DNA of 64,000 bases from Streptococcus sp. oral taxon 056 str. F0418 (GTDB lineage Bacteria; Bacillota; Bacilli; Lactobacillales; Streptococcaceae): the NCBI RefSeq assembly GCF_000220065.1, contig NZ_AFQU01000001.1:496001-560000 (forward strand), in the 5' to 3' direction. The position numbers and the translations under genes were made by a program. This document shows, piece after piece, positions 1 to 11,634 of the stretch (positions are counted from its first letter, which is position 1; each line of letters opens with the position of its first letter). The notes beneath the pieces were generated by a model. The model made no database searches and was not told the origin of the DNA. It saw only the letters and a list, made by a program, of their open reading frames with translations.

Positions 1-2835
1 ATCATCTGTATTTTTTACCGCATAACCAACTGGAAGGGGCTTCACGCTGTTGTAGTCCTCCACCAGACGACGATGGGCTTCACTACCACCCTTGACACCA
101 ACTAGCTCTGCTGCAGCTCTTAAAACACTTGCACGCTGATTAGAAACGGTAGCAGAACTTGGTGACAAGTAAACTGTTCCTTTGTTATAACCCTCAGTAG
201 ATCCATCTGTATACTCTAAGTATACATGTGTGGTGTAATTTCCGCTAACAGACTTATGGTTAACAGCATTAACCGTCACCTCGGTATGTGTTCCAGTAGG
301 AGCTGTCACATACCAGAATAAGTTTTCTTGATTTGCTTGTGACCATGCCGCCACGCGAATTTGCTTCAAGATTTTACCTTTTGTCGCTTGATCAACAGCG
401 ACCGTATATACCCCCGCCTTTTCATTGATGTTCTTTATAGAAACCGTTGGCTTCGTTTCATCCTTTTTGATTTCTACTTGAGTCGTTGTGCTTGAAACAC
501 CAACTCTTGTCCCATCTTGCTGGATATAATACAGGTGCACATGATACATGCCCAGAGAGTTTTTATGATCTTGAGAACGCACTTTAGCACGATACGTCCC
601 GTCTGATTGCTTGGTTGCAGCATACCAAACCAAATCATCTTGACCATTCACATCTGACCAAGTTGGAACCTGCACTTCTCGCACACCTTTTGGAGCATGC
701 ACATCTGAAACAACAACATCAAAAGAACCGTCTGTTTTGTTGATGTTTTCAATAGAGAGTTTACCGATTGGTCTTATATTTGTATAATCAATGGTTACTT
801 GTGTCGTAGTAGCTGCTATACCCCCAATTTTGCTACCATTACTTTGAACATAATAAACATGTGAATGATACAATCCTGTTGAATATTTGTGCTCGCTTGC
901 TCGAATCGTCGCCTTATAAGTCCCATCGCTTTGTTTTATGGCCTTGTGCCAAATTAAATCATCTTGACCATTTGTCGCTGACCAGCTTGGAACCAGCACT
1001 TCCTTCAAGCCATTTGGTGCTACAATATCCGAAACAATAACATCGAAAGAACCTTCTTTTTTATTGATGTTTTCAATAGAAATTTTACCTGCTGGTCTTA
1101 TATTTGTATAATCAATGGTTACTTGTGTCGTAGTAGCTGCTATACCCCCAATTTTGCTACCATTACTTTGAACATAATAAACATGTGAATGATACAATCC
1201 TGTTGAATATTTGTGCTCGCTTGCTCGAATCGTCGCCTTATAAGTCCCATCGCTTTGTTTTATAGCCTTGTGCCAAATTAAATCATCTTGACCATTTGTC
1301 GCTGACCAGCTTGGAACCAGCACTTCCTTCAAGCCATTTGGTGCTACAATATCCGAAACGATGACGTCAAAAGTCCCAGTTAAATTGTTTTTGTTTTGAA
1401 TTGTGATTTTGCCGCTGGCTTTTACAGGAGGTTTTCCGATAGCTACTTGTGTTGTCGTTCCACCTACCCCAACTTGCTCGCCATTATTTTGAATATAATA
1501 CACATGAGAATGATATTCACCTGTAGAGTTTTTATGCTCACTCGATTTGATATGTGCCACATAGCTACCATCATTTTGCTTGGTTGCTGTATGCCAAATC
1601 AAATCATCTTGACCATTCACTGTTGACCAGGTTGGAACTAAAACCTCTCTAACACCATATGGAGCAGATACATTAGAGATAACAAGATCATATGATCCCT
1701 TCATCGTATCATTGTTTCTAACAGTAATTGTTCCTCTCAATGGTTGACCTGTCGCATGATTAATTGGTTTTGCATGGCTAGTAAACCGTCCAGTATAATC
1801 AACACTATGATCAAAAACATGTCTTCCTGATAACAACTCAGCTTGTGAGGTAAATTGCCATGCGCCTGCATTACTGTTATATTTTAGAGATTTTGCGCCA
1901 TCAGTACTTAATGTTGGAGTAGGATATTGAGCTACCCAGAAATTTTCCAGACCAAATCGTGAAGTCTGAACAGGACCTTTCCCGCGTAGATTATTTACAT
2001 CCAGCCAGCTCGCACTAGTATAATACATCAAATTAGAAAAACCAAGACGCTTCATTTCGTCTGTCCAACTTTGCGTATTATTGTTAATATTGTCTTTCAT
2101 TTTGTTGTCTTCCATATCATTTACCATGACAGTATTACTTGGAAGATTCAACCTTTTCGCATGTTCGACAAAAAAGCGTGCTTCTGCACGAGCGGTCTCA
2201 TCTGAAGTGTAGTGAGAAAAAGCATAGGCAGAAACTTGTAAACCTACACGTTGCGCATTACGAATTTGAGATTCAGCATATGGGTTAACATAATGAGTAC
2301 CTTCAGTTAACTTGACAACAACTCCACCCACTCCTTTTTTTATTAGCTCACGATAATCTGCTTCGCTAAGAGTTCCATTATGGCTACTTACATCTACAAA
2401 GGTCTGCGTTTTAACAGTTGCTTGTGAAGCACTTCTTTTTGTTCTGCTAGCATCTCCTGCAGTATAAAATGTAGATTGTCCCTTAGTCAATGATGGACTT
2501 GTTGGTTTAGATGAGTCTTCTACATCCTTTTCAGACACCACTTTTTCTTCGGGCATCCCTTCTAAAGTCGAAGGCTGTGCTCCTTGAGCCAAGGAAAGCT
2601 CCGTAGGTACATTTGGAGTTTCTGTCTCCATAACTGTCTTATCTGGTGTAGTTGAAATTTGCGATCCCTGTTCTTGAGAAGAATCTTGAATCATCTCTTT
2701 TGTTTGTTCAGCAACTTCTTCTCTTGGTTTAGGATTAGTAAATAGCGAAGAAGTCTCATCTGCTTGGACATACTGGGCAGTTGCTGCAAGCAAAATCGCT
2801 GTACTCGCCAAATAGACTAAATTCTTTTTTTCAAT
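1..2835 (-). CDS. secreted GH25 lysozyme with GBS-Bsp-like repeats, 3' end beyond window
   Basis: The minus-strand frame is open from about 2835 to the left window edge (945 codons seen). It starts with a signal peptide (basic start, hydrophobic stretch, cut near YVQA-DE), then a Thr/Glu/Gln-rich linker to about residue 140. A GH25 muramidase domain follows (about 140-345; DVSSHNG and the acidic VNDMEDN strand). Then come about five copies of a roughly 100-residue repeat with the core VPTWS..NGQDDLIWH and YHSHVYYIQ..G, as in GBS Bsp-like repeats. After the repeats a new segment begins (HRRLVEDYNSVKPLPVGYAV) that may open a second hydrolase domain. It probably cleaves peptidoglycan at the cell surface. 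No ATG, GTG or TTG opens the frame before the signal peptide. The codon after the GGAG ribosome site is ATT (2833-2835). A TTG one base further is out of frame by one A, so the start may be frameshifted. Confidence 0.85.
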   Translation of the reverse strand, partial: MEKKNLVYLASTAILLAATAQYVQADETSSLFTNPKPREEVAEQTKEMIQDSSQEQGSQISTTPDKTVMETETPNVPTELSLAQGAQPSTLEGMPEEKVVSEKDVEDSSKPTSPSLTKGQSTFYTAGDASRTKRSASQATVKTQTFVDVSSHNGTLSEADYRELIKKGVGGVVVKLTEGTHYVNPYAESQIRNAQRVGLQVSAYAFSHYTSDETARAEARFFVEHAKRLNLPSNTVMVNDMEDNKMKDNINNNTQSWTDEMKRLGFSNLMYYTSASWLDVNNLRGKGPVQTSRFGLENFWVAQYPTPTLSTDGAKSLKYNSNAGAWQFTSQAELLSGRHVFDHSVDYTGRFTSHAKPINHATGQPLRGTITVRNNDTMKGSYDLVISNVSAPYGVREVLVPTWSTVNGQDDLIWHTATKQNDGSYVAHIKSSEHKNSTGEYHSHVYYIQNNGEQVGVGGTTTQVAIGKPPVKASGKITIQNKNNLTGTFDVIVSDIVAPNGLKEVLVPSWSATNGQDDLIWHKAIKQSDGTYKATIRASEHKYSTGLYHSHVYYVQSNGSKIGGIAATTTQVTIDYTNIRPAGKISIENINKKEGSFDVIVSDIVAPNGLKEVLVPSWSATNGQDDLIWHKAIKQSDGTYKATIRASEHKYSTGLYHSHVYYVQSNGSKIGGIAATTTQVTIDYTNIRPIGKLSIENINKTDGSFDVVVSDVHAPKGVREVQVPTWSDVNGQDDLVWYAATKQSDGTYRAKVRSQDHKNSLGMYHVHLYYIQQDGTRVGVSSTTTQVEIKKDETKPTVSIKNINEKAGVYTVAVDQATKGKILKQIRVAAWSQANQENLFWYVTAPTGTHTEVTVNAVNHKSVSGNYTTHVYLEYTDGSTEGYNKGTVYLSPSSATVSNQRASVLRAAAELVGVKGGSEAHRRLVEDYNSVKPLPVGYAVKNTDD
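770..1359 (-). repeat. tandem 324-bp direct repeat inside the lysozyme gene
   Basis: Bases 770-1035 recur at 1094-1359 with an exact offset of 324 bp (108 codons). I found one mismatch (940 G against 1264 A). The units encode two adjacent GBS-Bsp-like repeats that are identical in protein over this block, while the flanking repeats of the same gene are clearly diverged. This is a recent in-frame duplication. Confidence 0.95.
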
Positions 2836-2898
2836 GTTTTTCTCCGATTTTTAAAAAGCTTGCTACCTTACAGCAACAAGCTAATTTATTCAAAATAA

Positions 2899-3678
<780 letters not shown>

Positions 3679-3693
3679 TTATTTTCATGTTCC

Positions 3694-3722
3694 ATTGTAT
3701 CACAGTTCATTGAATAAATAAA
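3694..3722 (-). promoter_or_regulatory. tpiA promoter, extended -10
   Basis: On the minus strand TGATACAAT forms an extended -10 element (TACAAT at 3699-3694). A weak AT-rich -35 (TTATTT, 3722-3717) lies 17 bp upstream. The tpiA ATG follows about 36 bp after the -10. The rest of the 3660-3934 gap shows no gene. Confidence 0.6.
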
Positions 3723-3934
3723 GAAAGTTCACTAGATTTCATCAAATTGAAATATTAAATAAAAATTTGTTCGTAAACAATAACGATTTCTTCATTTGAG
3801 AAAATTCGTCTGTTCATATTACTTTTTTAGTCCATTTCAAACTCTTATCCTTTACAGGTTTTTCAATTCTATTCTCATCACCAAGAAGATAAGATAATAG
3901 TAACTTACAGCTTTATTCACCTCAAAACGAAGCA

Positions 3935-3958
3935 TAAAAAAACCCGCAAAAGCGGGTT
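3935..3958 (-). terminator. tuf terminator
   Basis: Stem AACCCGC (3941-3947) pairs with GCGGGTT (3952-3958). On the minus strand it is followed by a T run (3942-3935). It lies just downstream of the tuf stop codon. Confidence 0.9.
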
Positions 3959-3999
3959 TCGTGTCTGACTTAAATTGTTAATCTGGGAACTTAATTGAA

Positions 4000-5196
<1,197 letters not shown>

Positions 5197-5267
5197 TTGA
5201 GTAAAAGCCTCCAATAAAATATATTTTATAGATAGACAGTAGGCAATACAGTCTAACTTTCCTTACT

Positions 5268-5295
5268 ATTTTATCAAATTCTAGTGAAAATGCAA
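5268..5295 (-). promoter_or_regulatory. tuf promoter
   Basis: On the minus strand a TTGCAT -35 (5295-5290), a 16-bp spacer and a TAAAAT -10 (5273-5268) preceded by TG (extended -10). It lies about 70 bp upstream of the tuf ATG. Confidence 0.75.
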
Positions 5296-5318
5296 GCCTT
5301 TTACACATTTTTTGTGAA

Positions 5319-6281
5319 TTATTCCCTATCTAACTGATAGTAAGGTTGATTTGGAATAGAAGCTCCAATGCTAGAGGCATAAATCCATTCTTTTCCTTCT
5401 AATTGGGCAAAATCCTCTGCCTTACCAGTTAGGATAATGCCTAAAAATTTGCAGTCCTCAACCCGTTTAAAACTCTTATCTAAATAAGCTAGTTCTTTCT
5501 TAGTATTATAAATTTCTCCTTTTGAGGTTAATATACTAGAGATACCCTGTTTATCATTGAGAGAAGCTGTCAGTTTCAATCGAAAATTATTAAAACTATG
5601 ACGAATATCATTCTTTTGCATTTTGATTCCAAAGATATTGCTAATATCTAATTTAGATGTATCATATTCTGAATAACTTCCCAGCCAAAACCAATTTTGC
5701 TTAAGATTTGCTGGTAACATAGACTGCAACTCATCATATGAATATGGTTTATCAAAAGAAAGTGCTACTTCCACCAACTGACCCGTCATTTTCTTGACTA
5801 AGGGTAATTCCTGAGCTCGTGTCGCTAAACCATCTGCCTTATCTTTATTTTTAGTATTAAAAAACAAAGGGACTTTCATATGCTGTTTCAGATTATAGCC
5901 AATCGTTCTATCACCTGTCATGCTTACAACATCAGCCATATGGTCAATTTTTGAAAAAGTGGGACCTGCTGAAGCTGTTATTGAATCATAAGATGCAGGA
6001 ACACCATGAATATCTTTAAACCGACTTAATTGATATAAATTAGAAAAATCATTTGTTGCTTGAATCGTGTTGTTAAAATAAAGATTTGGATAAGCAATTT
6101 GTGACCTATTATCATAGTAGTTCATAATTTCTGTTAGATGACTATTCGTCATCTTGTCTAAAACCAATCTCGTCCCTGTATAAATCCCAACAGCAGACAA
6201 CACAACAGCTATTGACCAGATAATGACTCGCCTCATTAACCTTTTTCTACTCTTTCGGGCTAGTATTTCAAATGTCTCCAT
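5319..6281 (-). CDS. membrane anti-sigma factor / sigma factor regulator
   Basis: A 320-residue protein with a basic cytoplasmic N-terminus of about 16 residues (KSRKRLMRR), one membrane segment at about 17-38, and a long extracytoplasmic domain. This layout, and the C-terminal part with LTGKAEDFAQLEGKEW, fits the sigma-factor-regulator (Sigma_reg_N / Sigma_reg_C) proteins that pair with ECF sigma factors. The ATG follows an AAAGGAT ribosome site and overlaps the end of the sigma gene by 14 bp, so the pair is translationally coupled. It probably holds the sigma factor at the membrane until an envelope signal arrives. The partner and role are inferred from position and topology. Confidence 0.75.
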   Translation of the reverse strand: METFEILARKSRKRLMRRVIIWSIAVVLSAVGIYTGTRLVLDKMTNSHLTEIMNYYDNRSQIAYPNLYFNNTIQATNDFSNLYQLSRFKDIHGVPASYDSITASAGPTFSKIDHMADVVSMTGDRTIGYNLKQHMKVPLFFNTKNKDKADGLATRAQELPLVKKMTGQLVEVALSFDKPYSYDELQSMLPANLKQNWFWLGSYSEYDTSKLDISNIFGIKMQKNDIRHSFNNFRLKLTASLNDKQGISSILTSKGEIYNTKKELAYLDKSFKRVEDCKFLGIILTGKAEDFAQLEGKEWIYASSIGASIPNQPYYQLDRE

Positions 6282-6783
6282 TTTTTAATCCTTTCTTTTC
6301 TAAAACAGAACGCAATGTTGTCCGACTGCGCATCAGCTGAATTTTTACTTTGCTAATACTAAAAGCCGTTATCTGAGCAATTTCTTTTATCGTAAAACCT
6401 TGAAAATAATATAGTTCCAATAAAAGAGCATCCTTTTCTGATAATTCTTGAATGGCTGAATATAATAGTTCGTAATCCTCGTTAGCAAATAGATGATTCA
6501 TTTTTTCTGGAAAAAAATCTTGCTGTAAAATTTCCCAATAACGCTTGCCCCGCCTATAACGATCGATGTAACGCCGAATCGAAGCTTGATACATCCAGGA
6601 CTTCATCTTTTCAGCCGGAATGATGAAATCAGACTCCAACATTTTGACAAAAACATCCTGCACTACATCTTCTGCTTCTGCTTTTGAGGCTCCCGACTTC
6701 TGCAAGTAGGAGACAATTTCACGCGCGAATCCGATTAAAATCTTTTCATAATCATCTAGTTTAATAAGATCATCTCCTTTCAT
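6268..6783 (-). CDS. ECF-type sigma-70 family RNA polymerase sigma factor
   Basis: About 171 residues with sigma region 2 (AEAEDVVQDVFVKMLES, then WMYQASIRRYIDRYRR for -10 recognition) and region 4 helix-turn-helix (GFTIKEIAQITAFSISKVK). There is no region 1 or 3, as in ECF factors. The start is uncertain. A TTG at 6798 and this ATG at 6783 lack a good ribosome site. The strong AAAGGAG inside the frame is spaced correctly only for an ATT at 6765. It is the second gene of a three-gene unit behind an exported protein and overlaps the anti-sigma gene. An ECF-like promoter upstream suggests autoregulation. ECF sigma factors are rare in streptococci. Confidence 0.85.
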   Translation of the reverse strand: MKGDDLIKLDDYEKILIGFAREIVSYLQKSGASKAEAEDVVQDVFVKMLESDFIIPAEKMKSWMYQASIRRYIDRYRRGKRYWEILQQDFFPEKMNHLFANEDYELLYSAIQELSEKDALLLELYYFQGFTIKEIAQITAFSISKVKIQLMRSRTTLRSVLEKKGLKNGDI

Positions 6784-6887
6784 TGGGGATAAAAGCAAGT
6801 TTTCCAGCTAACAGCAAAATGATGTAAAAAAACAAACTAAGCAGTGATAGATAAATAACTATTTTACAGTGACTTGTTTACTAATTC

Positions 6888-7301
6888 CTAATGCCGCTTG
6901 GCTCTTTCCTCTTGTAATGCCATTTTTAATTCACCATATGTCGTAGATTTTTCACTGTTTAGCTCTAAATCATCCGTTTCTTCTATTAGCGATGATAGGA
7001 AGCCATAATCAACCGTACCTTCTAAATCACCAGACTCTTCTATTGCTACAATTCGATTCTTATCGCCAAAGCCCTCAAAAAATTGATCAATTTCTTCTTG
7101 TGGCTTATCCTTGTATTGCTGCAGGAATTTTTCAACAGTATAATTCAGCTTTTTCGGTCTTTCTTTAACCTCTTCTTTCTGAGTTGCCACAACCACTTGC
7201 TCTTTAGCAGAAATCATTCTTTGTTTTTCGGTAAAATAACTTAGCGTTCCTAGAGTAGCTAAACTAAGCATACCCACTATTATTTTCGCTTTCAGTTTCA
7301 T
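6888..7301 (-). CDS. small exported or membrane-anchored protein of the sigma operon
   Basis: A 137-residue protein I do not recognise. It has a basic start and a hydrophobic segment at about 5-24 (signal anchor or signal peptide), then a highly charged extracytoplasmic part with many Glu and Lys and no cysteine. The ATG has an excellent AAAGGAG site. It is the first gene of the unit that continues with the ECF sigma factor (105 bp gap) and its regulator. It sits directly behind the ECF-like promoter and a long structured leader, so it is probably a target of the sigma factor or a sensor or accessory of the circuit. Confidence 0.7.
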   Translation of the reverse strand: MKLKAKIIVGMLSLATLGTLSYFTEKQRMISAKEQVVVATQKEEVKERPKKLNYTVEKFLQQYKDKPQEEIDQFFEGFGDKNRIVAIEESGDLEGTVDYGFLSSLIEETDDLELNSEKSTTYGELKMALQEERAKRH

Positions 7302-7343
7302 CTAGTAAAGCTCCTTTATATTTTCTTATGGATTTAGAGAACG

Positions 7344-7425
7344 CTCATTAAATGGTCTAAAAGGGACTAGATAAATATCATGTTTCAGGCCGGTCTTTAA
7401 GTCTAGTCCATTTAGTTCTAATGAG
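7344..7425 (-). promoter_or_regulatory. long hairpin in the 5' leader of the sigma operon
   Basis: Nested inverted repeats: CTCATTA (7344-7350) with TAATGAG (7419-7425), and GGACTAGA (7364-7371) with TCTAGTCC (7402-7409), with further A/T pairs between. It lies between the predicted start of transcription and the first gene. No T-run follows, so it is not a simple terminator. Confidence 0.6.
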
Positions 7426-7459
7426 TTGAGACATCGCTAGCATCTTTCTCCACTAGTAT

Positions 7460-7486
7460 AACGAATTCAACAGGTTATTGGTTACA
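7460..7486 (-). promoter_or_regulatory. ECF-sigma-type promoter of the sigma operon
   Basis: On the minus strand TGTAAC (7486-7481), 17 bp, then CGTT (7463-7460). This matches the general ECF pattern (B. subtilis SigX-like TGTAAC, N16-17, CGWC) better than any SigA promoter here. It stands about 160 bp upstream of the first gene of the operon that encodes an ECF sigma factor. Confidence 0.55.
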
Positions 7487-7516
7487 AAAAAATCGGAAAA
7501 ATTTTCCGATTTTCTT
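7487..7516 (-). terminator. ppc terminator
   Basis: A near-perfect palindrome AATCGGAAAA / TTTTCCGATT (7491-7511) with a T run on the minus strand, just downstream of the ppc stop. Its T run abuts the -35 element of the next operon. Confidence 0.85.
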
Positions 7517-7529
7517 TCTTTATTCATTT

Positions 7530-10376
7530 TTAGCCTGAATTTCTCAAACCAGTTGCAATTCCATTGATCGTAATATGGATTAGTTTTTCCTGATCTGGAG
7601 TCAATTCACCACGCTTTTGACGCTTAATAAGTTCAAGTTGAATATAGTTCAGAACATTAAAATATGGCATACGGTAATTCAAACTATCTTTCAAATAACT
7701 ATTTTCTGCCAACAGCTCATCATAGCCTTCAATCGCTAAGATAATATTTTTGGTTAACTGCCACTCATCTAGTATGGTATTGAAGACATCTTGAATCTCT
7801 TCATTTTCGCACAATTGTGCATATTCAAAAGCAATATTCATATTCGATTTGGACAAAACCATATCAACATTGGATAAAAGAGACTTGAAAAATGGCCATT
7901 TTTTATACATTTTATGTAGAATCTTCAAATTATTTTCCGGATCTTGATCGATAAACTCCTTGAAACTGGAGCCAACACCGTACCATCCAGGAAACATCAC
8001 TCGACTTTGAGACCATGAAAAGACCCAAGGAATCGCTCGTAACCCACTAATCTCAGTAATCGTTTTACGAGCTGCTGGACGCGATCCTATGTTAAAGCTG
8101 GAAATAGCTTTTATAGGGCTGGATTCAAAGAAATAGTCATAAAAACGTTCATCTCCAAAAACCAAATCACGATATATTTCATAACTACGATTCACAACCT
8201 GATCCATGATATTTTCATATCGATTTGAAGTATTTGTATCACTTTCTTTGCGAGAAATCATGCGATCAATAGCTGCCGAAACCAACATCTCCAAGTTATA
8301 ATAAGCGGCATCTTTATTCCCGTATTTGTTACCGATGACCTCACCCTGTTCTGTCAGACGAATACGATCATTGATACTACCCAAAGGTTGAGATGTAATA
8401 GCGTCATAAGTCGGTCCTCCACCTCGACCAACTGTTCCGCCTCTTCCATGGAAGAAAGTGATTTTTACACCGTTCTGATCCCCGATAGACGTTAATTGTT
8501 TTTGTACTTTATAAAGAGTCCAACATGATGATAAATAGCCACCATCTTTATTACTATCAGAATAACCCAGCATAATCTCTTGATAGTTATTTTTAGAAGC
8601 AATCCACTTTCGAGCCAATGGATGAGAAAGATATTTCTTCATTGTATCACATGAATTATCTAAGTCTTCAATGGTTTCAAATAGAGGGACAATTTGTACA
8701 CGAGCACTCTCTTGATCAACCAAACCTACTTCTTTCAGCATAATGGCCAATTCCAACAAATCCGATACACTAGTAGAATGCGAAATGATGTTTTGCTTAA
8801 TCACATCTTCTCCTAAGATATCTTTTAATTCACGAGCTGTCTGGAAGATAGCCAATTCTTTCTCGAGTAAGTCAGATTTTTGAACATGCGTTGCAGATAA
8901 GATACGAGGATCCTCTGATAATTGATGTAATAAAACTCTGCATTTCTCATCTTCTGATAACTCACTATAGTTTGATACAATATTTGCTGATGCTAGTAAT
9001 TCTGCCACACATGCTTCGTGTACGCTAGAATCCTGGCGCATATCAATACTTGCCAAATAAAAACCAAATACATCTATCGCTTGAAGCAGCTCCGTCAGAT
9101 CTCCAGTAACAAGTGCTTCTCCATTATTTTCTAACAACGACTCTTTGATGACAAGCAAATCATCTTTAAACTCCTTCGCAGTTTGATAAAACGGAGCTTG
9201 CTCTTTTTGTAATTCGACCAAGGTATCATTGATACGAGACTCAATGTAATGTGGAATGACCTCTTTTCCATTGTTACTTACTTTGACAGATGCTCGTTGT
9301 CCCAAATGATTCTTCAGTGCATCAATATGGTTTGATGTTTTTCCAGAAAAGTCTCCCTCTTTGAGATGGAGCAAAGTTTGAACTAACTTGGATTGAATAT
9401 AATGAAATGCTCGACGATACGGCTCATTTTCACGGTATTCTGACGTATCATTGGATAATGCAGCAAGTTCTGCCAAGGCTTGGCTTGTTTCTGAAAGATT
9501 CGTCGAAAGGGAGAAATTACGGTATAAAGTGTAGACTTTATCTATGTAGTAATTCAAGATAACTTCACTTTGAACCATAGCAGATGTCCTTAGGGTCTCC
9601 GCAGTTACATAAGGATTGCCATCTCGGTCTCCTCCAATCCACATTCCCATTGTAATCGGGGTTGGATTTTTCAAATGCAGACCACGCTCTTCTGTTAGGC
9701 GTTTATACTCTACCATAAAGTTTGTTACAGCCTGAAGGAAAGAGCTTTGGTAATATTCCATCACGTTTGTTATCTCATTTGTTACCTTCAGCTTCTTCTC
9801 TCGAATCATATCCGTCTGCATCATGATTTCAATATAGCGGCGTAGATTTTTATACCACTTATCTTCATTGACTAAGCCAGCTTTGACATCACGGTGCTGG
9901 CGTAGCAAATTATGAATATGGTTGGTCAAATCTAACATACTCTTACGTTGAACCTGAGTGGGATGTGCTGTTAAAACAGGGACAACATTAAGATTTTCTA
10001 GTATCTCTTCTGCATTTTCATGTGTGGAAATCAAATCAATCGTTGTAGACAATTTCCCAAGATAATCTTGGTTGATATTATTTTGGTGATTAATTTCATA
10101 TGCCAAGTCCACATCTTCTGAAATATTAATCAGGAGCGGTAAGATAGAAAAATAGCGAGAAATATAGACCATTTCATCTGTCGTCAATCCTTTTACAATG
10201 GTTTTCAACCCTTGATAGTCAGACTGAATCGCTAAATCTGTCATCGTAAAAATTTTCTCAAAGGTCTCTTGACTGAGCAAATTGCGTGTAATATCAGAGA
10301 GTAAATCTGTAAGAATCGTCACTTCTTCTCTGATAACCTCTTTATTGCTATAGCTCTCTAATTTGTTAAATGACAT
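7530..10376 (-). CDS. ppc: phosphoenolpyruvate carboxylase
   Basis: A 948-residue cytosolic enzyme that carboxylates phosphoenolpyruvate to oxaloacetate, the anaplerotic source of aspartate. Visible family signatures are [13 protein letters not shown] with the catalytic histidine, GGDRDGNP, the second signature around [10 protein letters not shown], the glycine-rich [14 protein letters not shown] loop, IGSRPAARK, and the C-terminal [10 protein letters not shown]. The ATG has an AGAAAGG site. It lies 46 bp downstream of ftsW in the same direction, an order also found in pneumococcus, and ends at a strong terminator. Confidence 0.97.
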   Translation of the reverse strand: MSFNKLESYSNKEVIREEVTILTDLLSDITRNLLSQETFEKIFTMTDLAIQSDYQGLKTIVKGLTTDEMVYISRYFSILPLLINISEDVDLAYEINHQNNINQDYLGKLSTTIDLISTHENAEEILENLNVVPVLTAHPTQVQRKSMLDLTNHIHNLLRQHRDVKAGLVNEDKWYKNLRRYIEIMMQTDMIREKKLKVTNEITNVMEYYQSSFLQAVTNFMVEYKRLTEERGLHLKNPTPITMGMWIGGDRDGNPYVTAETLRTSAMVQSEVILNYYIDKVYTLYRNFSLSTNLSETSQALAELAALSNDTSEYRENEPYRRAFHYIQSKLVQTLLHLKEGDFSGKTSNHIDALKNHLGQRASVKVSNNGKEVIPHYIESRINDTLVELQKEQAPFYQTAKEFKDDLLVIKESLLENNGEALVTGDLTELLQAIDVFGFYLASIDMRQDSSVHEACVAELLASANIVSNYSELSEDEKCRVLLHQLSEDPRILSATHVQKSDLLEKELAIFQTARELKDILGEDVIKQNIISHSTSVSDLLELAIMLKEVGLVDQESARVQIVPLFETIEDLDNSCDTMKKYLSHPLARKWIASKNNYQEIMLGYSDSNKDGGYLSSCWTLYKVQKQLTSIGDQNGVKITFFHGRGGTVGRGGGPTYDAITSQPLGSINDRIRLTEQGEVIGNKYGNKDAAYYNLEMLVSAAIDRMISRKESDTNTSNRYENIMDQVVNRSYEIYRDLVFGDERFYDYFFESSPIKAISSFNIGSRPAARKTITEISGLRAIPWVFSWSQSRVMFPGWYGVGSSFKEFIDQDPENNLKILHKMYKKWPFFKSLLSNVDMVLSKSNMNIAFEYAQLCENEEIQDVFNTILDEWQLTKNIILAIEGYDELLAENSYLKDSLNYRMPYFNVLNYIQLELIKRQKRGELTPDQEKLIHITINGIATGLRNSG

Positions 10377-10422
10377 ATCTGTACCTTTCTATTTCAGAAC
10401 AAAATCTACTTTCAATCGTTAT

Positions 10423-11634
10423 TTACATAGATTCTTCTATGACTCGGTTAATATTATGACGCTTTTCATTGGCATCAATATTTAGAACAATGGCAATTCC
10501 AACCGATAAAACAAGTAGGCTGTTTCCACCTTGAGACAAGAAAGGAAAAGTTACTCCAGTCGATGGAATCAATCCTGAAATCCCTCCAATATTGATAAAC
10601 GTCTGCATGAGCAACATACCTCCAACTCCTAAAGCCATCATGGAGTTAAAAGGATCACGCGCTCTAATTCCTACCAAAATGATTCGCAATATCAGGAAGA
10701 AAAGTAAGGCCAATATTAAACTAGCGCCTATGAATCCTAACTCTTCAATCACAATAGAAAATACAAAGTCTGTCTGTGCTTCAGGTAAGTAGCCACGTTT
10801 TTCAATAGAATTTCCCAAGCCGAGACCAAACCAACCACCATTAACCATTGCATAGTAAGAATTAGCTAGTTGGTGTCCAGCGCCTGAAAGGTCATTGAAA
10901 GGATTAAAGAAAGCACTAAAACGTTTTGCTACATATCCAAATAATGGCACATGTGAAACCTTATCTACACCAATCAGCCAGATACTACTTAAGATCAATG
11001 TAGAGGCGCCTACAAGTAATCCTAAAAGTGCTGAAAACCAACGATGGCCTATACCACTAACAGAAACCATGATTAAAACAGTCAAGGCTAATATAGTAGC
11101 ATTTCCTAAATCAGGCATAATCACTACGATACCTATCAAAATAGCTGTCACGGTCCGCCAATCATTTAATGTTTTTGGTAGCCAATGATTAAAAGTCAGC
11201 GCTTGATAATCGTATAATTCAATATCTTCTTGTCTATTTGAAAAACGTTGTGCTAAAAACCAAATAAGTAATATTTTTAAATATTCTGCAGGCTGAATAC
11301 TGACCCCTCCGATAAACAGCCAGCCGTGAGCCCCATTGACTGCACGTGTTACAAATCGAGATAAAAGTAATAATATCACTTCTATTACTATAATGAAAAA
11401 TAAGAGTCTTTGGTTTTTAAATACCTCAATCTTCATTTTATAAATAAAAGCAATAGCTATTAAACTTAAAATCCAAAATCCTCCCTGAGTCAGAACGGAT
11501 CGAAAAGAATTTAATCCCGCCTGAACCAAGCTAAAACTTGTTGTTGAGTAGACTACAATCAAACCAAGTACTGATAAAATTAAGTACGGAATGAGGATGG
11601 AATAGTTTAATAGGTGCCGTTTATCAATTTTCAT
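10423..11634 (-). CDS. ftsW: FtsW/RodA/SpoVE family septal peptidoglycan glycosyltransferase
   Basis: A 403-residue polytopic membrane protein (about ten membrane helices) of the SEDS family, which polymerises glycan strands from lipid II together with a class B PBP. Visible SEDS features are the ARAVNGAHGWLFIGG segment, IQPAEYLKI, GIVVIMPDLGNA and the terminal GVTFPFLSQGGNSLL. The gene order with ppc downstream is that of ftsW in mitis-group streptococci, so I prefer ftsW to rodA. The two genes are probably co-transcribed. Confidence 0.9.
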   Translation of the reverse strand: MKIDKRHLLNYSILIPYLILSVLGLIVVYSTTSFSLVQAGLNSFRSVLTQGGFWILSLIAIAFIYKMKIEVFKNQRLLFFIIVIEVILLLLSRFVTRAVNGAHGWLFIGGVSIQPAEYLKILLIWFLAQRFSNRQEDIELYDYQALTFNHWLPKTLNDWRTVTAILIGIVVIMPDLGNATILALTVLIMVSVSGIGHRWFSALLGLLVGASTLILSSIWLIGVDKVSHVPLFGYVAKRFSAFFNPFNDLSGAGHQLANSYYAMVNGGWFGLGLGNSIEKRGYLPEAQTDFVFSIVIEELGFIGASLILALLFFLILRIILVGIRARDPFNSMMALGVGGMLLMQTFINIGGISGLIPSTGVTFPFLSQGGNSLLVLSVGIAIVLNIDANEKRHNINRVIEESM

